A stretch of 64,000 nt of DNA, from positions 23,646 to 87,645 of the forward strand of contig CAZRNR010000002.1 in NCBI GenBank assembly GCA_964601505.1, written 5' to 3'. The notes under the pieces are model-generated. The model saw only the letters and a program-made list of their open reading frames with translations, was not told the DNA's origin and did no database searches. This document shows, in pieces, positions 35,791-45,533 of the stretch (position 1 is its first letter; each line of letters begins with the position of its first letter). Source of the stretch: DRWZ01 sp964601505. GTDB lineage: Bacteria; Calescibacteriota; Calescibacteriia; Calescibacteriales; Calescibacteriaceae. The position numbers and the translations under genes were made by a program.

Positions 35791-36438
35791 TGTGTGAATC
35801 CCAAGTCCATAATCGTATATAAATTTTAGTATATCAGGTTCTGATTCTATTTGGAATATACCTTTGAATCCTTTTATAAGAAAATCTTCCTCTCCGTCAT
35901 ATATTTTTGTGCATACTGTTTTGGATTTTTCTGTTCTGACTATCAATTTGGTTGATGGTTTTTCTCCTTTTATTGCAAAGTACCTTTGCAATGTTCTTTT
36001 TTCAAGAATCTCGGAAAAATTTTCGTCTTCTGGAACACAGAACCATTTGTTAAAATCTTCTGGAAAAGCGTTCGGATTTGTCAGAATGCAAACTTCTGTG
36101 CTGAACAAGGCAGAACCTAAGTCAAAGTCAATTTTTTCTAGGAGAAAGACATCTGATATAAGGATCTCACTATAATTTCTGATTTTTATTCCTTCATTTT
36201 TTTTCTTCATATCAGAAAATTTCTTCTGGATTTTCTGGAAAATTTCCTTATCACCTGTTGAAAATATAAGTTCATCTGGTATTTGATGATCTTGATATTT
36301 TTTAAAAGATAATGAAAATACGAAAGCATTTGTAGTTTTTGTTATTTCATCTATGAAAGAACCAATATAGAATCTATAATCTTTTGGGAGGAGTTTTGTG
36401 CCGTATTCTTTTGTATAGAACCTGACTTTTAAGCGCAT
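35749..36438 (-). CDS. cas6: Cas6-family CRISPR RNA endoribonuclease (orphan)
   Basis: Cas6 cuts precursor CRISPR RNA within the repeat. The 229-residue product begins MRLKVRFYTKEYGTKLLPKDYRFYIGSFI, the usual first strand and helix of a RAMP ferredoxin-like fold. It ends with the diagnostic glycine-rich loop DYGLGIHTSRGFGLVHV (about 208-224, family form G-x-G-x-x-x-S-x-G-F-G). A catalytic His cannot be assigned with confidence. There is no cas1, cas2, effector gene or repeat array in the 64 kb, so it stands alone. It overlaps the convergent glycosyltransferase by 42 bp. Confidence 0.82.
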   Translation of the reverse strand: MRLKVRFYTKEYGTKLLPKDYRFYIGSFIDEITKTTNAFVFSLSFKKYQDHQIPDELIFSTGDKEIFQKIQKKFSDMKKKNEGIKIRNYSEILISDVFLLEKIDFDLGSALFSTEVCILTNPNAFPEDFNKWFCVPEDENFSEILEKRTLQRYFAIKGEKPSTKLIVRTEKSKTVCTKIYDGEEDFLIKGFKGIFQIESEPDILKFIYDYGLGIHTSRGFGLVHVLKNF

Positions 36439-36541
36439 GCTAATGTGAGTTTAGTTATTGTATAAAATTTTTTCTGAAAATGGGTAATGCTTTTTGCTCA
36501 TTCCCTAATAGAAAAAGGAAGGTGATTTGGAGGGTGGAAAT

Positions 36542-38560
36542 ATGACATGGCTTTTGAATTTTAATGATATATTGAGATACGAAGTAATAAGACCATTTAT
36601 TTTTATCGTTGTATTTATATCTGCGTGGATTGGATTTTTTTATAGTGCTGGCAAGCTCGTAAGGCTTGTTCTTCTTGGGAAATATGAGAAAAGATGGCAG
36701 AACATACCAAAAAGGATATATACTGTTATAAAAGATGCTTTTGCACAGTATCAGCCTCTTAGATATCTTAACTCTGGTATAAAGCACTTTTTCTTTTTCT
36801 GGGGTTTTATGATTATATCAATTGAGACGCTTGAATATTGGATTCAGGGTATTTTTCCTGATTTCAGAATACCTATAATAAACACAACTTTCAGACCAGC
36901 TTTTTTGCTTCTTGAAGATATCGTTCAGTTTTTGGTCATAGTTGCAATAGGTTTTGCCTTGGTTCAAAGGTTTATAATCAAAACCAAGAGACTCGAGAAT
37001 ACTCTTGACTCTATTGTGATACTCACACTTATTTTCACCCTTATGTTCACATCGCTTATTACGAAGGCAAGTTCATTGATTCTTGAAGGTGAGTCCTTTA
37101 CATTTTCTCCGTTTTCAAGAGTTTTTGGATATGTCATGCTTGGAGCAAATTTATCTACTGACCAAATTTTCGTTATCAAAGAAATTTTCTATTGGGGGCA
37201 TGTCTTGACAGTTCTAGGTTTTCTCAATTATTTGCCTTACTCAAAGCATATCCACATTATGACTTCTATACCCAACATACTTTTCAGAAGAACTGACGGA
37301 TCAAAGTGCAACAATGAACCTCTTGATATAGGGAAACTTGAAAGGGGGGAGATAGAATATTATGGTGTAAAGAAACTACAGGAATTTAGTTGGAAACAAC
37401 TCTTTGATTTTATATCTTGCACAGAGTGTGGTAGATGTTCTGATCTTTGCCCAGCTACGAACACTAACAAGCCTCTCTCGCCGATGCATCTTGTCCATAA
37501 ACTGAAAGATAGACTCAAGAACGATGGTATTCAGATACTTAAGGGTAATGGCGACAGCTTACCACCGATTGCAGACGGTGAGCATATAACAGATGATGAG
37601 ATATGGGATTGCACAACTTGTGCAGCTTGTGAGGAAATATGTCCGGTTGGAATAGAGCACCCAAGGTTCATAATGGATATGAGAAGATACCTTGTTTTTG
37701 ACCAAAGAATTCCCGCATCAGCAGCTAAGACATTACAGAAGGTTATGAATCAAAGTAATCCCTGGGGCCTACCACAGGAATCAAGAGATGAGTTCATAAA
37801 GCAGGTTGGATTTGAGAAAGTTGATGGAAAGGTTGAAGCAGAATATTTGTACTGGGTAGGCTGCGCCGGTTATTTTGATCCTCTGGGACAGAAAATAGTT
37901 ATATCTATGAAAAAGATATTAGATAAAGCAGGAGTCAAGGTTCAGGTTCTTGGGTCCGCAGAAAAGTGCACCGGAGATCCTGTAAAAAGGCTTGGAGAAG
38001 AGGGATTGTTCGCAATGATGGCTAAGGAGAATATAGAATTTTTAAGAAGCATAGGAGTAAAGAAAATACTTACGCACTGTCCTCACTGCTACCAAACGAT
38101 AAAAAATGATTACAAACAGTATGGAGGAGATTTTGATGTTATACACCACAGCCAATTTATAAAGCAGCTTTTGGATTCAGGTAAGATAAAAGTAAATCCT
38201 TCAAATGGTAATGCTGTTGCTTATCATGATTCTTGTTATATTGGTAGATATAATTCGATATATGATGCCCCAAGATATATAATTGAGAAATCTACTGGTT
38301 TAAAACCACTTGAAGCTATGAGGAACAGGCAAAAAAGCATGTGCTGTGGAGCGGGAGGGGGTAAGATGTGGTATGAGGAGGAAAGAGGCACAAGAATAAA
38401 CTATAAGAGATTTGAAGAATTTGAAAAAATAAATGCAAAGGAGATAGCTGTCGCTTGCCCATATTGTTCTATAATGTTAAACGATGCTGTAAAATTTAAG
38501 GGAGTTGAGGATAAAGTTAGAGTCAGAGATATATCTCAGGTCCTTGCGGATTCTATATAG
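36542..38560 (+). CDS. membrane-bound Fe-S oxidoreductase (EtfD/HdrD-like)
   Basis: The 672-residue product has an N-terminal membrane part with about five helices (NarI-like, to about residue 250). Two 4Fe-4S motifs follow, CTECGRCSDLCP near 300 and CTTCAACEEICP near 365. Two CCG domains come last (VGCAGYFDP with EKCTGDP, and HDSCY with SMCCGAGGG). This is the plan of heterodisulfide-reductase-like proteins, including EtfD, which passes electrons from ETF to menaquinone in beta-oxidation. The acyl-CoA dehydrogenase and hydratase in the window fit that role. The ATG at 36542 has GGAGGG upstream. A TTG at 36527 is the alternative start. Confidence 0.85.
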   Translation: MTWLLNFNDILRYEVIRPFIFIVVFISAWIGFFYSAGKLVRLVLLGKYEKRWQNIPKRIYTVIKDAFAQYQPLRYLNSGIKHFFFFWGFMIISIETLEYWIQGIFPDFRIPIINTTFRPAFLLLEDIVQFLVIVAIGFALVQRFIIKTKRLENTLDSIVILTLIFTLMFTSLITKASSLILEGESFTFSPFSRVFGYVMLGANLSTDQIFVIKEIFYWGHVLTVLGFLNYLPYSKHIHIMTSIPNILFRRTDGSKCNNEPLDIGKLERGEIEYYGVKKLQEFSWKQLFDFISCTECGRCSDLCPATNTNKPLSPMHLVHKLKDRLKNDGIQILKGNGDSLPPIADGEHITDDEIWDCTTCAACEEICPVGIEHPRFIMDMRRYLVFDQRIPASAAKTLQKVMNQSNPWGLPQESRDEFIKQVGFEKVDGKVEAEYLYWVGCAGYFDPLGQKIVISMKKILDKAGVKVQVLGSAEKCTGDPVKRLGEEGLFAMMAKENIEFLRSIGVKKILTHCPHCYQTIKNDYKQYGGDFDVIHHSQFIKQLLDSGKIKVNPSNGNAVAYHDSCYIGRYNSIYDAPRYIIEKSTGLKPLEAMRNRQKSMCCGAGGGKMWYEEERGTRINYKRFEEFEKINAKEIAVACPYCSIMLNDAVKFKGVEDKVRVRDISQVLADSI

Positions 38561-38608
38561 CTCAAGTAGAACAAAAATCTCACTTAAATTATTTCTGTAT
38601 GAAATGTG

Positions 38609-40333
38609 ATGCGTGATCTTTTTATATCTGTTTTGGTATCGCTTGCCATTAACCTGTATATCGCTTATGTCTCAATAAAAAATGGAATTCCAATATATCT
38701 TGACCATGATGAAGTCATATGGATGAAGACACTTGGTTTTTGTGGTGGAGAATTTGCTTTCTATGAACAAAAACATGGTTTGATTGTCCCCGTGCTCTGC
38801 ATGTTGTATCCTCTGAAGCTTATCTTTCAGGATTTCTTCCTCCTTTCTGTAAGATTTTCTATAGTCTTTTTAGAGTGCTTTATATTTCTGAAGATTCTAA
38901 GAAAGGTTTTCAAAAATGAATATGTCATTATTTCATTGGTTCTCGCTCACTTCTCTTATTTTGTAGGAATCCCAGCTTCACCTTTCCACTTGTTTAGTAT
39001 CATAAGAATTTTCAGTCCGTCTTTCTTTATGATCTTTTTCCTCATCTTCTACTTGTTTTTTATAGATTTTTTAGATTCTGATAGTTCTAAAAGAATCAGT
39101 AAGACCTTTGTTGGTCTATCTCTTGGAATTGTTTTTTACTCATCTTCTTACTGGATTTTGTATCTTTTATCCTCAGTTTTCATTATGATTCTTTATCTTG
39201 CTTTTTTAAAGAAAAGAGATGTTTTGAAAGCTTTGATTTATATTCTTTTCATAGGTTTTTCCGTTGGGGTTCCAGCAATCGTTTTCAACTATTTTCAACT
39301 TGGTTTTTTGAAGGAAGGTTTAAGTAGAGGAGGATATTTTGTAAAGGGTGCTGGATACAAAGTAAGTCAGGAGTTTTATCTTTTTCTTATTTTCTTCTGC
39401 TTTTCCGCTATTAGCTTTTTAGCTTCAAGAGTTTTCTCTCTTAAGAGTCTTTTTATCTTTTTTTCATCTCTAGCTGGTTTAGTACTTATTACATTAGATT
39501 TACTCTCTGTATTACCTTTCTCTATGCTTTTATATCACCATCTAACTTTTCCATTTAACTTCTTCAACAGAATACTTTTTGGATTTGCATTGGAAAAAAT
39601 TTCAGGTTCGATTAAGGTATTTGGAAGATTTTTTCTTGTTATTATTTCTATTATTTTCATCTTCAGCTGGTTTAGATTTTTTGTCTTTTTCTTTGGTGAA
39701 AATAGGAGTGATGAACTTCAAGATTGGGCTTGGGAGATAATAAAGGTAAATGTTGAGCATCAAAGGAAAATCCAGAGAATTTCTGAATGGATCGGAGTAA
39801 ATACCAGTGAGGAATCAGTAATCGTTGTTGAGGGGCATGGTTCATCTGTTATAAAGTATGATGAACTGTTTGATGAGCTCAAAGTTTCTGTTATGACGGG
39901 GAGATATTTGCTCCATAGCGTAATAAATTTTTTCTCTGATATGTCAGATCGGGAGGTTTTTGAAAGATTTTTGCTTAGGGAAAAGCTTCTTGGAAGGAAA
40001 AAAGAAGAGATAGTTGATTTATATAGGTTTTCGGCTGCTTTTGCTTCTTGGGTTGGGCACACAGATTTGGGTTTTTACTTTGGAAAATCATTTTTTGGTC
40101 TTCCACCTGGTCTTGATTTATCAGATTATCTTAAGAGAGCAAGATACCAAGAATTTATAAGAGATTTTATAAAAAAGGTATCTGAGCTTTTTTCAGACGA
40201 ACAATATATGTCCGAGCTTATGAGAAAATATAGGGTAGATTATGTCATACGCAAACGCCCACCTTCCGAGCAATACTTAAAGTATATAGGAATGATAGAA
40301 GATTTATATATATCGCAATTTGTTTATAAGTGA
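38609..40333 (+). CDS. polytopic membrane protein, probable GT-C glycosyltransferase
   Basis: The 574-residue product has about ten hydrophobic segments in residues 1-380. After the first helix comes IPIYLDHDEVIW, an acidic D-x-D-E loop like the metal-binding first loop of GT-C (PMT/ArnT-type) enzymes. The last 190 residues are soluble and Glu/Lys-rich, as in periplasmic C-terminal domains of that class. The start is ATG at 38609 (GTG one codon earlier). It is followed by a similar gene after 4 bp. No close family was recognised. Confidence 0.55.
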   Translation: MRDLFISVLVSLAINLYIAYVSIKNGIPIYLDHDEVIWMKTLGFCGGEFAFYEQKHGLIVPVLCMLYPLKLIFQDFFLLSVRFSIVFLECFIFLKILRKVFKNEYVIISLVLAHFSYFVGIPASPFHLFSIIRIFSPSFFMIFFLIFYLFFIDFLDSDSSKRISKTFVGLSLGIVFYSSSYWILYLLSSVFIMILYLAFLKKRDVLKALIYILFIGFSVGVPAIVFNYFQLGFLKEGLSRGGYFVKGAGYKVSQEFYLFLIFFCFSAISFLASRVFSLKSLFIFFSSLAGLVLITLDLLSVLPFSMLLYHHLTFPFNFFNRILFGFALEKISGSIKVFGRFFLVIISIIFIFSWFRFFVFFFGENRSDELQDWAWEIIKVNVEHQRKIQRISEWIGVNTSEESVIVVEGHGSSVIKYDELFDELKVSVMTGRYLLHSVINFFSDMSDREVFERFLLREKLLGRKKEEIVDLYRFSAAFASWVGHTDLGFYFGKSFFGLPPGLDLSDYLKRARYQEFIRDFIKKVSELFSDEQYMSELMRKYRVDYVIRKRPPSEQYLKYIGMIEDLYISQFVYK

Positions 40334-40337
40334 TTTT

Positions 40338-41774
40338 ATGAATGTTGCTAAAATAGTTATAATAGTTGTTCTGGTTTTATTCAGATTGGTATTCTCAGTG
40401 ATTTCAGATAAATTAATACCTGTAAATCCTACTGAGTTGGAAGTCAAGAAATCTGCTAAAGCCGTTATATCGGGAGAATCATTTTTCAACTTGTATTATG
40501 CTTTGTATCCCCACTTTGTATCCCCAATCTTGTTATTTTTTGAAGATGATAGAGGAGTTTATGCTTTAAGGTGGCTCTCATCCATCGGGAGTATTATGAT
40601 AGTTATTGTTTCTTTCTTAATAACAGGAAATATTTTCCTATCTATCTTTCTTTGTTTCCAGCCTATGAATTTGATTGTTTCATCGATGGCAAAGCCCGAG
40701 GTATTTGTTTTTGGACTCGCTCTTTTTTCATACATATTTTTGATAAAATATAGGGAAACAGGAGCTGTAAAGTACATTAATATCGGGGCTCTGCTATCTT
40801 CTGTTTGTGTTTTGTTGAAGTATTACGTTCCAACTTTTATATCATATGTTTTATGTTCCTTATTTCTACTGATAAAGTATAATAGAAAAGATATTTTGAA
40901 ATTTCTTATATATGCTTCAACACCATTTATAGCATTTTTGCCATTTATTATTTATTACAATATAGATTTTCCGAAAGTCATTCTAGGCTATTATAAATCT
41001 TATAAGCCACCAAATCCACATTCTTACTTTATCCCGCTTGAGGGTGAGAAGAATTTAGGTTCGGTCATCTTTTCCGTTTCATCATCTTTTTGGCTTTTAA
41101 CACCATACTCCATTTTTTTACTTTTGTTTGCTTTTTTCTGCGCAAGAAACTTCTGGTTGAACTTTTTTTTCTTCCTGATAAGTTTCTTGACTCTGTTTAT
41201 CTCCTGGCCATACTTTAAATTTTCTCATCAATACTATCCTATAACAGCTCCACTTACATTCGCAATTTCTGATTCTATGAAAAGAAATAAAAAGATTTTT
41301 GCTGCATTATCCTTTGCAATCATTTTTATAACCGCCAAATACAAAAATTATAATTTTGTTTGGATTGATAAACTGAATTTGGATCAGGATAAATATCTTT
41401 TCATAATCCCTCTTTCTCATATGGAGCTGAAACCAAGACTTGAAGCTTTGGGCAGAAGATTTGATTTCTTGATCTATGATTTACCAGATCAGAGTCTGGT
41501 ATCAATAAATTTCAGCAAGATCAAAAACGGAGAATATAAAAAGGTGTTTTTTGATGTTATTCATGAGAATATAGAGCAAGCTGATCCACATAAGAAAGAT
41601 TTGATAAATCGTTTCAGAAAGGCTCTTTTACAGTATGGGTTTTTAATGACACATAAGTTCAGTTCGTTTGATATCATTTCTTCTGGGCTTGATCCATTTG
41701 AAAGATTGACATTTCCTATTTTCAAAAACCTACTCTTTCATTTTATGTTTGAGGTTTATGAGAAAACAGATTAA
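40338..41774 (+). CDS. polytopic membrane protein, probable GT-C-type
   Basis: The 478-residue product has about nine to ten hydrophobic helices up to residue 345, then a soluble tail. The first loop is IPVNPTELEVKKSAKAV, and a PHFVSPILLFFEDD stretch follows. Size, topology and neighbour suggest the GT-C superfamily, although the first loop shows no clear D-E pair. ATG 40338 is chosen, 4 bp after the upstream stop. It overlaps the convergent GMC oxidoreductase gene by 4 bp. Confidence 0.5.
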   Translation: MNVAKIVIIVVLVLFRLVFSVISDKLIPVNPTELEVKKSAKAVISGESFFNLYYALYPHFVSPILLFFEDDRGVYALRWLSSIGSIMIVIVSFLITGNIFLSIFLCFQPMNLIVSSMAKPEVFVFGLALFSYIFLIKYRETGAVKYINIGALLSSVCVLLKYYVPTFISYVLCSLFLLIKYNRKDILKFLIYASTPFIAFLPFIIYYNIDFPKVILGYYKSYKPPNPHSYFIPLEGEKNLGSVIFSVSSSFWLLTPYSIFLLLFAFFCARNFWLNFFFFLISFLTLFISWPYFKFSHQYYPITAPLTFAISDSMKRNKKIFAALSFAIIFITAKYKNYNFVWIDKLNLDQDKYLFIIPLSHMELKPRLEALGRRFDFLIYDLPDQSLVSINFSKIKNGEYKKVFFDVIHENIEQADPHKKDLINRFRKALLQYGFLMTHKFSSFDIISSGLDPFERLTFPIFKNLLFHFMFEVYEKTD

Positions 41775-43651
41775 GTTTTTAACCTTTCAGCTACTTTTTC
41801 GGCTGCTCTTGTTGCAAGAGCCATTATAGTTATCTGTGGGTTTACTCCTATTGAGCTTGGAACTACGCTCCCGTCAACAATGTATAGGTTCTCCGTATCC
41901 CATACCTTATGATTTTCATCCACAACAGATTTTGAGGGACATATCCCCATTCTGCATGTCCCAAGCGGATGGAAGGCACTGAGTATGTAATCGTGTGGCT
42001 GAAAATCCATATTTAGGAATTTTTTGTAATCTTCCCAATTTTTTATTGGTGGGCATTTTCTTATCATAGGCCAAACTTCTTGAGAACCGGCTGAAAGAAA
42101 TATCTTGATCACTATTTCTGTTCCAAGTTTCAGGAGTTTCTTTTCTCTTTCTTTTATCCAGTAAAATACAAAGGGTCTCCTACCAATGGGAAATACTATT
42201 CCGGAAGGATCATCTTCTATCATCGCCCCAAATGACGCGATCTTATCTATGTTTGACATAGCAAATGAAAATTTTTCTCCTATGAATGGTATCGCCCCCG
42301 CTCCTGCGTCTATCGGAAGTCCCCCATGCAAAAGCAAAATCCCCATCTTCATAAATGTATCAACACAATATCCTTGAGGGACATGGTTATACTGCCTTAT
42401 GTCATCATTTGGACAATAAGCTAATACAGATGTAGCGGGATGTATTGTCAGATTTTTTCCTATGTTTTTATTTTTGAAACCATCTTGCTGCAGGAGATGG
42501 AAGGGAGTCATTATCCCACCACAAGATAGGACGACAACTTTTGCTCTGATTTGTATTTCCTTTCCTGAACTCGTCTGGGCGATTACTCCTTCTACCCTTC
42601 TATTCTTCATTATCAATTTTTTGAACCTTGTTTCTTCAAGTAGCAATGCTCCATCTTTTAGAGCCATTGGTATGTATGATATGTTCGTTGATTTTTTAGC
42701 ATCTGTTGGACATCCGAATGTGCATACTCCCTGACCGTCACATTCTGGAGCATTTCTTTTGACAGGATAGTGATTATACCCGAGAGCTTCGCAACCTCTT
42801 GCGATTACATCTGCAATTTTCCCTATGACTTTCCTCTTCGTCTCTTCAACTTGTATAGTTTTTTCAACCTTCTCAAAATATTTTTCCATTTTTTCCGGTG
42901 AAAGTTCTCTTAGGTTAAACTCTTTTACCCATTTTTCAAGTATCCAGGGAGGAGTCCTCCAACTAGTTCCTGTGTTTATAGCTGTTGATCCCCCTACCAT
43001 TTTCCCCATTGGTATTGGGATAAAAGCATTTCCGATTGCAAATGTTAAACCTTTTTCTCGATAAAACTTCCTGAAAGATTCTCCTGCTTTACCTGTGAAG
43101 TCTTTTCTGGTGTAGTATTTACCTTCCTCAAGTATTATTACTCCAAAACCTTTTTCTGCTAACTCCTTAGCAACAACTGCTCCTCCAGCACCAGATCCGA
43201 CAACTACAACATCACATTCTATTTCATTACCATCTATGTCATTCTGAACATTTGACATATATGGGGGGATCTGGTAGGATTTAGGACTTTTATCCCATAT
43301 GCACCCAAGGCTTGAATAAATCCCATCATCACTGAAGTGGGATACTTTTAATGTCGTTATGAGAACTTCACAGATTGCTCTTTTTAGAATTGAACCTTCC
43401 GACCATTTTTCAAGAAGCTTTCTTCTTTCTTCAATTCTAAGGGAACAGAAACCTCGCAGCTTTGATATTCTCGTCAGATAATCAAGTATGTGTATAATAG
43501 CTTTATATACAATTTCGGCTTGTTTGTCTTCTTGGAGGTAAGATTCTATTTTTTCAACGTCTTTTTCTCCTCCTCCATCAAAGTATTTACCCGGAGGTAT
43601 AACTGCTTCGGCTACTGCCCTTAATACATTCCTCTCGTATTCTGTAAACAT
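41771..43651 (-). CDS. GMC-family FAD oxidoreductase with N-terminal subunit-3-like region
   Basis: The 626-residue product starts with about 130 helical residues resembling the small subunit of gluconate 2-dehydrogenase (YERNVLRAVAEAVIPPG). The FAD loop GSGAGG follows at 152-157, then GGSTAINTG, a C-x-G-x-G-x-C-x-x-G-C segment near 305-316 seen in long-chain alcohol oxidases and related enzymes, and the C-terminal HPLGTCRMG...VDGSVVPSSIGVNPQITIMALA. It likely oxidises an alcohol or sterol-like substrate. No signal peptide is visible. Fusion of the small-subunit-like part is notable. Confidence 0.88.
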   Translation of the reverse strand: MFTEYERNVLRAVAEAVIPPGKYFDGGGEKDVEKIESYLQEDKQAEIVYKAIIHILDYLTRISKLRGFCSLRIEERRKLLEKWSEGSILKRAICEVLITTLKVSHFSDDGIYSSLGCIWDKSPKSYQIPPYMSNVQNDIDGNEIECDVVVVGSGAGGAVVAKELAEKGFGVIILEEGKYYTRKDFTGKAGESFRKFYREKGLTFAIGNAFIPIPMGKMVGGSTAINTGTSWRTPPWILEKWVKEFNLRELSPEKMEKYFEKVEKTIQVEETKRKVIGKIADVIARGCEALGYNHYPVKRNAPECDGQGVCTFGCPTDAKKSTNISYIPMALKDGALLLEETRFKKLIMKNRRVEGVIAQTSSGKEIQIRAKVVVLSCGGIMTPFHLLQQDGFKNKNIGKNLTIHPATSVLAYCPNDDIRQYNHVPQGYCVDTFMKMGILLLHGGLPIDAGAGAIPFIGEKFSFAMSNIDKIASFGAMIEDDPSGIVFPIGRRPFVFYWIKEREKKLLKLGTEIVIKIFLSAGSQEVWPMIRKCPPIKNWEDYKKFLNMDFQPHDYILSAFHPLGTCRMGICPSKSVVDENHKVWDTENLYIVDGSVVPSSIGVNPQITIMALATRAAEKVAERLKT

Positions 43652-43888
43652 TCTCCATAAGAATTTAATAAATGGTTCTGGTCAGACCCAGATAACAGAA
43701 AATTGACCATTCGTTCAAAAAATCTTGAAATCAAGATAAAAGAACAAAAATATAAAAAGAGAAAAATTTTACATATCTTGCCAGTATATACTTTGATAAA
43801 AATTTAGGCTATTCAAGGAAATAAATTTAGTTTTTGTTATACTGAATTTTTTGATGATTCTGCATTTCATATAATAAAATTAAGGGAG

Positions 43889-44704
43889 ATGTTGGAAGAT
43901 AAGGAACTTTTTATTTTTGATATAGAGGGCGTAGTTATTCCTACGATAGATGATGATGTACATCCAGATAAAGATGTTATCAGAGTTTTGGATACTTTAA
44001 GGAAGAATGGAAAGAAAATCGCTTTCCTTTCAAATATATCTCGCATACCTCATAGTAGGGTAAGTGAGATTCTGATAAATTTGGGGATTGCAAAAAGCAA
44101 ATCGGAGGTTTTTACCGCTGGGAGGGTTTCAGCTGAATATATACATGAAAAAAAGAAAAACTCGAGAGTGTTTGTTATATCTGAACTTGGGCTAATCGTT
44201 GATCTTGAGACAGATAAAAGTATGAAAATTGTCTTTGAAAAACCAGTTGATTTTGTTGTGATAGGAATGAAGAGAAATATAGATTTTGATGAAATAAACT
44301 TCGCTCTTGATTGCATTCTAGATGGTGCTGAACTCATTTCAGTAGGACACACAAATTACTACAAAGGAGGATTCCTGGGTAAAAATGGAATTTTTATAGG
44401 AGATCTACCTATATGTGAAATGCTCAGCTTTGCATCCGGAAAGTCTTACACCAAGATCGGTAAGCCTGCACCATTGATATTCGGACATGTCCTTTCTGAG
44501 TATATGGTTGAGCCTAAAAAAGCTGTTATGATAGGAGACAAAATTGAGACTGACATAAAGGGAGCTAATGAAGTCGGGATAACATCTATTTATGTTGAAC
44601 CAATGTCTTCTCAAAAACATTTCCTTCCCCCTAAAACCAAAGATAAAAAGATTTTACCTTCACTTAGAATGAAAAGCTTAAAGGAATTATTAAACTATAT
44701 ATAA
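43889..44704 (+). CDS. HAD-IIA (NagD-like) phosphatase
   Basis: The 271-residue product shows the HAD core: motif I FDIEGVV, motif II LSNISR, the C2 cap in the middle (about 90-180), then motif III Lys in KIGKPAP and motif IV MIGDKIETDIKGA. The length and cap type are those of NagD/phosphoglycolate-phosphatase-like enzymes. Motif I is D-x-E rather than D-x-D, so the general acid Asp is replaced by Glu. This may change the reaction or lower activity. The stop overlaps the next ATG by 1 bp. Confidence 0.85.
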   Translation: MLEDKELFIFDIEGVVIPTIDDDVHPDKDVIRVLDTLRKNGKKIAFLSNISRIPHSRVSEILINLGIAKSKSEVFTAGRVSAEYIHEKKKNSRVFVISELGLIVDLETDKSMKIVFEKPVDFVVIGMKRNIDFDEINFALDCILDGAELISVGHTNYYKGGFLGKNGIFIGDLPICEMLSFASGKSYTKIGKPAPLIFGHVLSEYMVEPKKAVMIGDKIETDIKGANEVGITSIYVEPMSSQKHFLPPKTKDKKILPSLRMKSLKELLNYI

Positions 44705-45411
44705 TGAAAAAGAAAGAAGCTAAAGTTGGTAAACCTGTCTATAAGGCTAAAAAGAAAGAAAAATCTTCAGAAATTAAAGTCAAAAGAATTGATATACCAA
44801 GTTTCTCATGTAGATATAAAATATCAATAAAGATAACAGGTGATCTATCTCAATTTAAACTGCCAAGTTTTCTTTCATCTGTTTTATCTATGCCAAAAAT
44901 ACCTGTGGGTTCTGTAAATATTTCTGCTTCGCGGCTTATGTCGGACAAATATGATTTTTTTATAGATTTTATTCCATCTCCTATATTGTCTCTTTTAACA
45001 AAGCATGAGAAGTTTTCATATCGCTCTTTGGTTTCTTTTGATGAATCGCTCGGTTTCATCACAAATGAAACTTATTTTTTGGAGAAGAAAACTGATGGGA
45101 GGGAGTTCAGAAGAGATGAAGATTTTTCTTCCTATGAAGAGGAAGGAATAAATAAAGATCCTGTTGCCCTTTTTCTTGACCTTGTATCTTCTGAAAATAT
45201 AAAGAAAGAAATAAAAGATGAGGTGAATCCGTTTGATATAAAGAGATTTGAGGATAATATTTATGTTTATCCAAAGAAGTTGGATTTTGGAGAGTTTTTC
45301 TCATCTGTTGAAATAGCGCTCCAGAATATCACAGAAAGTTTTAAAATACCAAAGATTTTTCATGTCAAAGGTCTTTTTTCTCTTTTTGATATATTTGCAG
45401 AATCGGAATAG
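44704..45411 (+). CDS. uncharacterised protein, weakly DUF3108-like
   Basis: The 235-residue product has a Lys-rich N-terminus (about 1-30) without signal peptide, followed by a beta-rich region (RYKISIKITGDL, VGSVNISASRLM, YDFFIDFIPSP). The later part YRSLVSFDESLGFITNETYF and NKDPVALFLDLVSS recalls DUF3108 proteins, which are normally exported. I do not recognise a function. It overlaps the HAD gene by 1 bp, so the two are translationally coupled. Confidence 0.5.
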   Translation: MKKKEAKVGKPVYKAKKKEKSSEIKVKRIDIPSFSCRYKISIKITGDLSQFKLPSFLSSVLSMPKIPVGSVNISASRLMSDKYDFFIDFIPSPILSLLTKHEKFSYRSLVSFDESLGFITNETYFLEKKTDGREFRRDEDFSSYEEEGINKDPVALFLDLVSSENIKKEIKDEVNPFDIKRFEDNIYVYPKKLDFGEFFSSVEIALQNITESFKIPKIFHVKGLFSLFDIFAESE

Positions 45412-45533
45412 TAGGATTTCTGATTGAATTTTTCAGACTTCAAATCATAACGCTATTAAAATTTGACCGGATTATTATCATCTGATAATCCTGAAACTTC
45501 TAAATATTTTGGGTTATTGAATAAAACAAAATC

